Positions 6,965 to 12,692 of a stretch of 12,692 bases of DNA are shown one piece after another. Numbering within the stretch: position 1 is the stretch's first letter; every line of letters starts with the position of its first letter. A model generated the notes under the pieces. It saw only the letters and a program-made list of their open reading frames with translations. It was not told the origin of the DNA and did not search any database. The stretch lies in the NCBI GenBank assembly GCA_020442505.1, contig JAGRJZ010000090.1, positions 1-12,692 on the forward strand, given 5' to 3'. The position numbers and the translations under genes are program-made. This DNA is from Alphaproteobacteria bacterium. Lineage in GTDB: Bacteria > Pseudomonadota > Alphaproteobacteria > Micavibrionales > Micavibrionaceae.

Positions 6965-7504
6965 ATGCCCTTTTTCCTGGTTCTTGCTATTGTGCTCTCA
7001 TTAGGGATCGGATCTTCTGCCGCTCTCGCACAGGATTCAGGGGAGAGAAGGCCGCTTTTTGGGATCTTTAACCGGAGCGACAGCGACTCTTCGGCCCGCG
7101 GGCCCATTCATCTGGATCTTCCGGCCAAGAACACCTCCGGCACAAGAAACACACCTTATGATTTCGGCACACCGAATCGTTCCCGCGATTCCGAACCCTC
7201 GTGGGTTGCTGAAGACAAGGCCTTTAACCAGGAATTTCTCCGCCTGTACCAACAGGACCTTGCCCGCTCCGCGCAAAAAGCCCGGGAATGGGAACAAGCC
7301 GAATCGGCCAGGGTAAGGGCCGAGACCGCCGCCCGTTTGCAAGAGATCGAAGCCAGAAAGCAGCAGCAAGCCAATGCGGGAACGACCGAAATCGACCTCT
7401 ACGCGCCCGCGACGGGAACACAGCCCTCCACCCCGCCGAACGCGGTCTATACCGCGCCGCAGGACAGGAAGCCCAACGGTCCGATCCGGCTTTTCGAGAG
7501 ATAG
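6965..7504 (+). CDS. exported protein of unknown function with coiled-coil segment
   Basis: 179 residues, not recognised. Residues 1-22 are a clear Sec signal peptide (hydrophobic core 'FFLVLAIVLSLGIG', cleavage after ALA before Q23). There is no lipobox Cys, so it is probably periplasmic or surface-associated. Residues ~24-80 are polar and disordered-looking, with 'PLFGIFNR' at 30-37. Residues ~82-137 are highly charged and helical (Ala/Glu/Arg/Gln-rich, likely coiled coil). The tail is Pro/Thr-rich and ends 'PIRLFER'. Start 6965 is supported by AAGAAGG nine bases upstream; an in-frame ATG at 6851 would overlap the DUF3126 gene and bury the signal peptide. The gene has its own likely promoter. 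Spacer or scaffold roles are guesses. Confidence 0.75.
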   Translation: MPFFLVLAIVLSLGIGSSAALAQDSGERRPLFGIFNRSDSDSSARGPIHLDLPAKNTSGTRNTPYDFGTPNRSRDSEPSWVAEDKAFNQEFLRLYQQDLARSAQKAREWEQAESARVRAETAARLQEIEARKQQQANAGTTEIDLYAPATGTQPSTPPNAVYTAPQDRKPNGPIRLFER

Positions 7505-7511
7505 CGAAAAG
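7490..7511 (+). repeat. inverted repeat (hairpin) at the gene end
   Basis: CTTTTCG (7490-7496) and CGAAAAG (7505-7511) form a perfect 7-bp stem with an 8-base loop that contains the stop codon 7502-7504. No T run follows, so it is not a standard terminator; it could stabilise or punctuate the message. Confidence 0.4.
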
Positions 7512-7594
7512 ATCCGCGCCGGCGGGATATAAAGATGACAGAATGCACGAAATGATTTAGTGTAAACGGACTTATTCGAAAAAGAGGTTGCCCG

Positions 7595-8536
7595 ATGCCC
7601 GCGAGATATTTTTTGAAAGTTTTATCTCTTCTATTGCTCTTTTCCAGCTTTACGACCGTCTCTTTGTCACAGAAAGCGTTTTCACAGAGTTCGACGTCCG
7701 GCGAGGAAACCACCTCCGATTCCGATGGGTCCTGCGATCCTGATTTTATGCGGGCCGTCAGCGCCTACGCCTATACGCAAATGAACGCGGAAATATCAAC
7801 GAACAGCAGCTTCATAACAAAACCGCCCAGCGTTTTGCAACTTGTCTGTTTCAGTAAATTCGTCGACCACCTGGCGAAGACGGCAAAGGAACAACCTTTG
7901 TTTAGTGAAGAGGCCCAACCCTTTGGCGTCAAGACTCCTTCCGGTATGGAAGGGGCGCTTGCCTCGCTCGTAACCGGCGCCCGCGCTTCTTCTTCGGGGA
8001 CGAACAGCCAAACCTCCACCTCTACAGGGAGCTCTGGAAAAGACACATTTATTAATCAATATATAAACTCTGGCGAATCCTCCAAAAGCGGAACGTCCAC
8101 GAGCGGGTCATCCACCGGAACAGGAACCTCGGGATCGTCGACAAACTCTTCCACAAATGCCTGCGGGGCAATGGACCAGGCATGGACGGATTCGAAATGT
8201 ACGACGTCGGGAACAGCCTACAGCGCCGGGTTCGCCGAAGCCGACTGGTATAATTACGCAAACAAAACATCGACAACGCAAGATCCCTCCTGCACATCAG
8301 GCTCTGCTGCGGCGCAGAATGAATCCGGACATTCGAACATCGAACGGACCGTCGTCAAAACCTATCTGGATAAAATCCTGTGGAAGGGACATGAACTGGC
8401 GAAAGAATGCGCCAACCCCCCGATCGAGACAGGCGTCACCGTCCGGCGTAAGGGCATGGATCCCTATCCCGACGCGGTTTGCCCCAATCCGGGCTGTTCC
8501 TACAACGGCGACGCCAGAAAACCGCGCTGCGAATAG
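7595..8536 (+). CDS. secreted cysteine-rich protein with Ser/Thr/Gly linker, unknown function
   Basis: 313 residues, not recognised. Residues 1-30 are a signal peptide (core 'VLSLLLLFSSFTTVSL', likely cleavage after 'AFS'). The N-terminal domain (~46-127) holds Cys47 and Cys85. A low-complexity Ser/Thr/Gly linker spans ~131-188 with repeated 'GSS', 'GTSTS' and 'STSTG' units. The C-terminal domain (~189-313) holds Cys190, 202, 233, 272, 296, 301 and 312, including 'CPNPGC' at 296-301. Nine cysteines after the signal suggest disulphides in the periplasm or outside, with one left over. AAAGAGG lies seven bases before ATG 7595. The opening and linker look more AT-rich than the housekeeping genes around it. 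The two-domain build resembles exported surface or secretion-system accessory proteins, but no family can be named. Confidence 0.75.
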   Translation: MPARYFLKVLSLLLLFSSFTTVSLSQKAFSQSSTSGEETTSDSDGSCDPDFMRAVSAYAYTQMNAEISTNSSFITKPPSVLQLVCFSKFVDHLAKTAKEQPLFSEEAQPFGVKTPSGMEGALASLVTGARASSSGTNSQTSTSTGSSGKDTFINQYINSGESSKSGTSTSGSSTGTGTSGSSTNSSTNACGAMDQAWTDSKCTTSGTAYSAGFAEADWYNYANKTSTTQDPSCTSGSAAAQNESGHSNIERTVVKTYLDKILWKGHELAKECANPPIETGVTVRRKGMDPYPDAVCPNPGCSYNGDARKPRCE

Positions 8537-8547
8537 CGGCCACGACC

Positions 8548-8835
8548 CTACGCGTTCTTTTCTTCGCTCATCCAGCGTTTGATCTCTTGGCGGAGTAACG
8601 GGTTGTCCGGCTGTCCTTTCAGGAACGTCATGACCGTTTCGATGTTTTTCCGGCGATCCACGCTGACCCTCTCCGTTTGTCCAAAAGGAATCCGTTTTTC
8701 AGCTTCCCGGCTTTCCATTTGAACGATCGTTGCGCGCGCCTTGGCCAGAATCAAGGGATCGATCACCTCCCTCAGGGCCCTGACATGATCGAGGATCAGG
8801 TTTTGTGCATGATTGCGTTCTTCGTTCGACAACAT
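8548..8835 (-). CDS. small helical protein of unknown function
   Basis: 95 residues from ATG 8833-8835 (opening 'MLSNEERNHAQ'). GAAGGG lies 12 bases upstream, a rather long gap; an in-frame TTG at 8883 would add 16 residues but has weaker support. It is charged and mostly helical, with no signal peptide or membrane segment. A helix at about 8-42 ('ILDHVRALREVIDPLIL' and on) and a C-terminal segment 'VMTFLKGQPDNPLLRQEI' stand out. I recognise no family. It converges on the cysteine-rich secreted gene (11-base gap) and is divergent from waaA across a region with a CTGT-N8-ACAG palindrome. The absence of a better reading on the other strand and the clean flanking gaps support it as real. Confidence 0.6.
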   Translation of the reverse strand: MLSNEERNHAQNLILDHVRALREVIDPLILAKARATIVQMESREAEKRIPFGQTERVSVDRRKNIETVMTFLKGQPDNPLLRQEIKRWMSEEKNA

Positions 8836-8863
8836 TGGCGGACTGTGCCCTTCATCGCTTCTT

Positions 8864-8879
8864 CTGTTTGCAAAAACAG
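8864..8879. promoter_or_regulatory. CTGT-N8-ACAG palindrome, possible operator
   Basis: CTGTTT GCAA AAACAG is a perfect 6-bp inverted repeat around a four-base centre, in the divergent gap between the 95-residue gene and waaA. It overlaps the likely waaA -35 (TTGCAA, 8868-8873). The outer bases match the CTGT-N8-ACAG core of the enterobacterial LexA site, though alphaproteobacterial LexA usually reads GTTC-N7-GTTC. It may also be chance. Confidence 0.35.
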
Positions 8880-8895
8880 CCAAACGGCTTATATC
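8868..8895 (+). promoter_or_regulatory. candidate promoter for waaA-lpxK
   Basis: TTGCAA (8868-8873), a 16-base spacer, and TATATC (8890-8895), each with two mismatches to consensus. Start near 8902, giving a leader of about 43 bases to the waaA ATG at 8945. Confidence 0.4.
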
Positions 8896-8944
8896 TACAG
8901 TCTACCTCGCTCCGTCCTAACAGAAGATAAACAAGCTGATTTTG

Positions 8945-10249
8945 ATGCTCAAAGCCTATGCCCTTCTTACCCGCGCCGCGGGGCCTTTTCTCCGCATTCT
9001 TCTTCGCCGCCGGGCCCGTAGGGGGAAAGAAAATCCCGTGCGTCTGTCGGAACGGACGGGGAATCCTTCCCGCCCCCGACCGGAAGGCCCGCTGGTCTGG
9101 CTACACGCCGCCAGCGTAGGCGAAGCGCAATCGGCGCTCGTCTTGATCGCAGCGCTCCTGTCCGCAAATCCCGCGCTTCATATTCTTGTGACGACGGGAA
9201 CGGTGACTTCTGCGGATCTGATGGCCCGGCGTCTGCCGCCCCGGGCGCTGCATCAGTATTATCCGCTCGACCATCCGGCGTGGGCCGCCCGTTTTCTGGA
9301 CCATTGGCGCCCCGACGCCGCGCTCTGGCTGGAATCAGAGCTGTGGCCGAATATGCTCCGTGCCCTGAAGAAACGCGATATCCCGGCCGCGCTGATCAAT
9401 GCCCGGCTTTCCGAGCGCTCCGCGGCCCGCTGGAGGAAAGCCTCGGCCAGCATTCGTACGCTTTTAGAAAGCTTTGCAATAATCTTATGTCAAACGCCGG
9501 GAGATGCCACGATTTTCGAGTCGCTTGGGGGTAGACATGTTCAGGCGACCGGAAACTTAAAATACGCGGCGGCGCCCTTGCCCTGCGACAAGCAGGACTA
9601 CGACATTCTGGCGGAACGGATAAAAGATCGCCCGGTCTGGCTTTACGCGAGCACCCACGCGGGGGAAGAGGACATCGCTTGCCGCCTGCACGCGCATTTG
9701 CAAAAGACATTCCCCACGCTTCTGACGATCATCGTGCCGCGTCATCCTGAACGCCGCGCGGCCATTCAGGCCATGTGTAGCGAGCATAACCTCTGCGCCG
9801 CTCTGCGAACTGAGACGCGTCTCTTGCCTACCCCCGACACTGAGATCTACATCGTCGACACGCTGGGCGAGCTGGGGCTGTTCTATCGTTTGGCACCGCT
9901 GGCCTGTATCGGCCGCTCCTTCAGCCGGGACGGCGGCGGCGGTCATAACCCCCTCGAAGCGGCGCAGCTTGGTTGCGCGGTATTGCACGGCCCGCATATC
10001 CAGAATCTCCAGGCGATTTACGACGAGATGGATTCGGCCGGCGCGGCGTTGCTGATCAAAAATGAAGAGGACTTCGAGAAACGGCTGGAAAAATTGTTGC
10101 AGGACGAAGAAGGTCTCGCGGCGCTTCAGGAAAGGGGGCTGCGCTTTGCCAGGGCCAAAGCCGACGGTCTTATTGACGTTCTGGCCGCGCTAGCGCCTTT
10201 ATGGGAACCGCTTCTCCCGCACCAAGAACCGAGGAACTTTAGCGTATGA
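8945..10249 (+). CDS. waaA: 3-deoxy-D-manno-octulosonic acid (Kdo) transferase
   Basis: 434 residues, the usual length. WaaA (KdtA) adds Kdo from CMP-Kdo to the lipid A precursor at the inner membrane. Seen in order: an N-terminal hydrophobic/basic anchor ('LLTRAAGPFLRILLRRRARRGKE', read in two parts); 'VWLHAASVGEA' with the catalytic Glu at 60; 'LVTTGTVTSADLMARRLP'; 'HQYYPLDHPAW'; 'LWLESELWPNML'; 'LINARLSERS'; and the C-terminal nucleotide-sugar motif 'RDGGGGHNPLEAAQLG' followed by 'VLHGPHIQN'. ATG 8945 is preferred to the TTG just before it; the ribosome site is weak. The stop overlaps the start of lpxK (ATGA), a conserved functional pairing. One cannot tell from sequence whether it adds one or two Kdo residues. 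Confidence 0.96.
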   Translation: MLKAYALLTRAAGPFLRILLRRRARRGKENPVRLSERTGNPSRPRPEGPLVWLHAASVGEAQSALVLIAALLSANPALHILVTTGTVTSADLMARRLPPRALHQYYPLDHPAWAARFLDHWRPDAALWLESELWPNMLRALKKRDIPAALINARLSERSAARWRKASASIRTLLESFAIILCQTPGDATIFESLGGRHVQATGNLKYAAAPLPCDKQDYDILAERIKDRPVWLYASTHAGEEDIACRLHAHLQKTFPTLLTIIVPRHPERRAAIQAMCSEHNLCAALRTETRLLPTPDTEIYIVDTLGELGLFYRLAPLACIGRSFSRDGGGGHNPLEAAQLGCAVLHGPHIQNLQAIYDEMDSAGAALLIKNEEDFEKRLEKLLQDEEGLAALQERGLRFARAKADGLIDVLAALAPLWEPLLPHQEPRNFSV

Positions 10250-11253
10250 CAGGTCTTAAGACCCCCTCTTTCTGGTACGAAGATAAAAGCTGGCAAAAAA
10301 ATCTGCTCGGCCCCATCGCCCTGATCTATCAGGCTGGACGCCGCCTGGCCCGCGCTGGCGCACCCGCCCCCTATCAAAGCCCCCTGCCCGTTCTCTGTCT
10401 GGGCAACCTGACCGCGGGGGGAAGCGGCAAAACCCCGGCCGCCATCGCGCTGATGAAGATCCTGCAAGAAAAATCGTTAGCCGGCTCCCCCTGTTTCCTG
10501 ACCCGGGGATATGGCGGCACGGAAAGGGGCCCGGTGCGTGTCGATCCGGCGCGGCACACGGCTGTTCACATCGGGGACGAGCCGCTTTTGCTGGCCCGTC
10601 ACGCGCCCGTGATCGTGGCCCGGGATCGTCCCGCGGGGGCCCGTCTGGCCGCGAAATCCGGGATAGATGTGATCGTGATGGATGACGGGTTTCAAAACCC
10701 GTCTTTGGAAAAAACGCTTTCTTTGGTGGTGATCGACGGCGATAGTGGCTTTGGCAATCAAAGTCTTCTCCCGGCGGGGCCGTTGCGGGAACCGTTATCG
10801 ACAGGCTTTGCTCGGGCGGATGGTTTTATCCTGATCGGGGCAGACCGCGCTGGCGTCATCCGGCGTCTCCCCCCCGAAAAACCGATCTTTCGGGCTCAAA
10901 TCGTTTCTGGAAAGATCAGAGTATCTCCCGCCACGACAGAGGGAGAGCCCCTCCCCTATTTCGCGTTTACCGGTCTCGGTCGTCCCGAGAAGTTACGAAA
11001 AACGCTTGAGTCCCAGGGGATTACCTTGGCCGCTTTCCAGGACTTTCCCGATCATCACCGTTATACGGCGCGCGATTTGCGCAAATTGCAAGAATCCGCG
11101 GCGCGATATGGCGCCCGATTAATCACGACGGAAAAAGACGTGGTGAAACTTCCCCCCGAATTTGCAACGGATGTCCTGCCGATTAGGCTGGACTTCGACG
11201 ACGAAAAAGCCGTCACGACGTTTTTGAAAAGAAAATTGACGGGACTCATATAA
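10246..11253 (+). CDS. lpxK: tetraacyldisaccharide 4'-kinase (LpxK)
   Basis: 335 residues. LpxK phosphorylates the 4' position of the disaccharide-1-phosphate to make lipid IVA, the step before Kdo transfer. The P-loop is 'GNLTAGGSGKTP' (53-64, Lys62), in the LpxK-specific form. 'TRGYGG' (86-91), 'GDEPLLLA' (110-117) and the conserved 'DDGFQN' (146-151) follow, and the C-terminal half carries 'FTGLGRPEKLRKTLE' and 'DHHRYTARDLRKLQE' plus 'LITTEKD', all family hallmarks. Overlap with waaA (ATGA) and GAGGAAC upstream indicate translational coupling. No terminator is visible after the stop. Confidence 0.96.
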   Translation: MTGLKTPSFWYEDKSWQKNLLGPIALIYQAGRRLARAGAPAPYQSPLPVLCLGNLTAGGSGKTPAAIALMKILQEKSLAGSPCFLTRGYGGTERGPVRVDPARHTAVHIGDEPLLLARHAPVIVARDRPAGARLAAKSGIDVIVMDDGFQNPSLEKTLSLVVIDGDSGFGNQSLLPAGPLREPLSTGFARADGFILIGADRAGVIRRLPPEKPIFRAQIVSGKIRVSPATTEGEPLPYFAFTGLGRPEKLRKTLESQGITLAAFQDFPDHHRYTARDLRKLQESAARYGARLITTEKDVVKLPPEFATDVLPIRLDFDDEKAVTTFLKRKLTGLI

Positions 11254-11300
11254 AAAACGCCGGAAAATCCTTGTTAGCGTCTCTTTTCCTTGATAGAGGT

Positions 11301-11495
11301 ATGCCTTTGCCGTTAGCTGCCTTGGTTCTATCCGCTGCATTCGGAACTACCTATGATCTGGAATCTTCAAATAATTTTCCCATCGGCTCTGTTCTGGGAT
11401 TATTGGCCACATGGATCATCGTAAAAGCTGCAAAGAGAACGCCTGGGGAGGGCATATCCTCCCGGAACATTATGAAGAATTACAGAATCTTCTAA
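11301..11495 (+). CDS. possible small membrane protein, uncertain
   Basis: 64 residues from ATG 11301 (GAGG just upstream); a TTG at 11271 would add ten. It has two hydrophobic stretches, about 3-15 and a likely membrane helix at about 38-52 ('VLGLLATWIIV'). No family recognised. Its last codons run into the antisense of the IS5-like remnant, so the tail ('NIMKNYRIF') may not be original, and the ORF could be the start of a gene cut by the IS. It may equally be non-coding; it is the only sense content in the 217 bases after lpxK. Confidence 0.3.
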   Translation: MPLPLAALVLSAAFGTTYDLESSNNFPIGSVLGLLATWIIVKAAKRTPGEGISSRNIMKNYRIF

Positions 11496-11905
11496 TCATG
11501 AGACGAATGGAAGCAAGACGCAGGAAGGCCAGAGAGGCATTCCCGATCCTTTGCCAGTCGTCCGCACCGATTAAGCCATGTCAGTGTGCGTTCAACAATC
11601 CATCTTTTGGGTAAAACGACGAATTCTTCGGCCTGATCGGACCGTTTTACGATCTCGATTGCGATAGCCTTTCGAAGGGCGACCAACCCTTCTCTGAAAA
11701 TTGCTCCCTGATAAGCGGCATCGATAAAGAGTTTTTGCAACAGCGGGAAAGCGGTCATGAGTTTTTCCATGAGCATCCATCCTCCGTCCCGACCCTGGAC
11801 ACTGGCGGAATGCACCAGCATCAACAGGACGAAACCTTGTGTGTCCGTGAGGATAACGTCCTCGATTTTCCGGTGTCCACATAAGCCCCCCTCCTTTATC
11901 GAGCC
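11470..11905 (-). pseudogene. decayed IS5-family transposase remnant (C-terminal half)
   Basis: Reading leftward from about 11905, the translation gives 'GHRKIEDVILTDTQG', 'VHSASVQGRDGG', 'LFIDAAYQG' and 'VVLPKRWIVERTLTWLNRC' with 'RLAKDRE'. This matches the catalytic C-terminal half of IS5-family (IS427-like) DDE transposases, including the last catalytic Asp region ('DAAYQG') and Glu ('VERT'). The N-terminal half is missing; a stop (11924-11926) closes the frame upstream. Near 11535 the frame shifts: the ORF ends 'CLSGLPASCFHSSHD', whereas the next frame gives 'LAFLRLASIRLMIRRF' to a TAA at 11470-11472, the typical family ending. So it is truncated and frameshifted, and not functional. I could not identify terminal inverted repeats or a target duplication. 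Confidence 0.8.
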
Positions 11906-11959
11906 CCTCCAGTGAATTACAAATTACTGAAACTGAACACTATGTTCCCGGACGGGCAC

Positions 11960-12226
11960 TTACTGCAAACCGATCATCCGGTCGGCCAGAGATTCCATAA
12001 AGGCGACCAGGGTCTGCGCCATGGCGGGGAACAAAACGAAAAGCGAAAGAAAAATGGCGATAATTTTGGGAACGAAAACAAGCGTGATCTCCTGGACCTG
12101 CGTCAAGGCCTGGAGAAGCGCGATCACGACACCGACCAGCAACCCGACCAGCATCGGGCCGAGGCTGATCTGAATCGTAATCAGGATCATCTCGCGCACG
12201 GTTTCGATAATTTCGGCTTCGTCCAT
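11960..12226 (-). CDS. fliQ: flagellar biosynthesis protein FliQ
   Basis: 88 residues, the family length. FliQ is a small two-helix membrane subunit of the FliPQR export gate. It has the typical opening 'MDEAEIIETVREM', a first helix to about residue 42, the conserved 'LLQALTQVQEITLVFVPKI' block (37-55), then a second helix 'IIAIFLSLFVLFPAM'. ATG 12224-12226 fits the family start; an upstream ATG at 12244 would add six unlikely residues. The ribosome site is weak. It stands alone between the IS remnant and clpP, away from fliR, fliP and flhB. A type III secretion homologue (SctS) is possible, but the sequence looks flagellar and fliR is in the same window. Confidence 0.92.
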   Translation of the reverse strand: MDEAEIIETVREMILITIQISLGPMLVGLLVGVVIALLQALTQVQEITLVFVPKIIAIFLSLFVLFPAMAQTLVAFMESLADRMIGLQ

Positions 12227-12408
12227 GGTACAACCGACCCGCATATGTTCGTCTTTACGATCTGCGACAGTCTGACACCGACCCGCAGGGGAATCAACCG
12301 ATTAACCGGACGGGAAACACCTTTAAAGCGTCTTGCACTCGGAGGGAGGGCGCGCTACCGTTGCGAGATAATTGATTCGATTTTTTTACATCAGGGAAAC
12401 AACGAACC

Positions 12409-12692
12409 ATGGCCGAACGTGATCCGATTGACGTCTACAACAACTACCTTGTCCCGACCGTCATTGAACAAACCAACCGCGGAGAACGGGCGTTTGACAT
12501 CTATTCCCGCCTTTTGAAGGAACGGATTATTTTCCTGAGCGGGGAGGTCAACGACCATGTTTCTTCCCTGATCTGTGCCCAGCTTTTGTTTCTGGAATCA
12601 GAAAATCCCAAAAAAGACATCTCGTTTTATATTAATTCTCCGGGAGGCGTTGTGACGTCGGGGCTCGCCATGTACGACACGATGCAATATAT
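12409..12692 (+). CDS. clpP: ATP-dependent Clp protease proteolytic subunit, N-terminal part
   Basis: Partial at the right edge: the first 94 residues of about 200. ClpP is the serine-protease barrel that degrades proteins fed by ClpX or ClpA. Seen: 'YLVPTVIEQTNRGERAFDIYSRLL', read in two parts, 'KERIIFLSGEVNDH', and 'ISFYINSPGG', which forms the oxyanion region, then 'SGLAMYDTMQYI'. The catalytic Ser lies just beyond the window. AGGGAA stands about 10 bases before ATG 12409. It is divergent from fliQ over 182 bases. The trigger factor gene tig, often directly upstream of clpP, is absent here. I see no convincing heat-shock promoter; a -10-like GATAAT is at 12367-12372 without a good -35. Confidence 0.95.
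   Translation, partial: MAERDPIDVYNNYLVPTVIEQTNRGERAFDIYSRLLKERIIFLSGEVNDHVSSLICAQLLFLESENPKKDISFYINSPGGVVTSGLAMYDTMQY

Noticed and set aside
11446..11463. GGGAGG-gcatat-CCTCCC hairpin near the IS remnant
   Set aside because: Stem of six with no T run on either strand; not a terminator, and no matching copy was found at the other side to make it an IS end.
12332..12360. Possible sigma-32 promoter (CTTGCA, then CTACCG) before clpP
   Set aside because: The -10 half does not resemble CCCATnT/CCTATAT; too weak to report as a site despite clpP being a usual heat-shock gene.
11912..12517. 201-codon plus-strand frame across fliQ and into clpP
   Set aside because: It is antisense to fliQ and overlaps clpP; its composition (Asp/Gln/His/Asn-rich) is typical of an antisense shadow.

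Overview
The window looks like the chromosome of a flagellated, Gram-negative alphaproteobacterium. Support comes from an RpoH-type sigma factor, a DUF3126-family protein (a family I know from alphaproteobacteria), a small DUF4164-like protein in front of zapA (an alphaproteobacterial arrangement), an olsB-olsA ornithine-lipid pair, and Kdo/lipid A genes (waaA-lpxK). The DNA is moderately GC-rich. I cannot assign a genus; a deep or Micavibrio-like lineage is only an impression. Most of the window is core chromosome. No phage, plasmid, CRISPR array, tRNA or rRNA was seen.

Layout, left to right. (1) The 3' end of rpoH (+) meets a leftward gene string head-on: a DUF4164-like small protein, zapA (cell division) and fliR (flagellar export), running 1811 to 419. 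(2) A 208-bp divergent control region leads into tkt (+, transketolase), which converges with a membrane-anchored PEBP/YbhB-like protein (-). (3) A second divergent promoter region (4858-4989) starts olsB-olsA (overlapping by ATGA), followed by a DUF3126 protein and two secreted proteins of unknown function. The second of these has nine cysteines and a Ser/Thr/Gly-rich linker. A 95-residue unknown gene (-) converges on it. (4) From a third divergent region, which carries a CTGT-N8-ACAG palindrome, come waaA and lpxK (overlapping by ATGA). (5) A scar region follows: a small possible membrane ORF and a broken IS5-like transposase remnant (-). (6) fliQ (-) stands alone and is divergent from clpP (+), which runs off the right edge.

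Functional themes. Envelope lipid synthesis dominates: ornithine lipids by OlsB/OlsA, Kdo transfer by WaaA, lipid A 4'-phosphorylation by LpxK. The rest is central metabolism (Tkt), division (ZapA), flagellar export (FliQ, FliR) and stress proteostasis (RpoH, ClpP). The oddest structural feature is that fliQ and fliR, normally neighbours, lie in their usual relative order on the minus strand but about 10.8 kb apart, with a decayed IS next to fliQ and fliR attached to the zapA operon. No clearly new multi-gene system was found. The best candidates for unknown biology are the two secreted proteins at 6965-8536 and the anchored PEBP-like protein with altered ligand-site residues.
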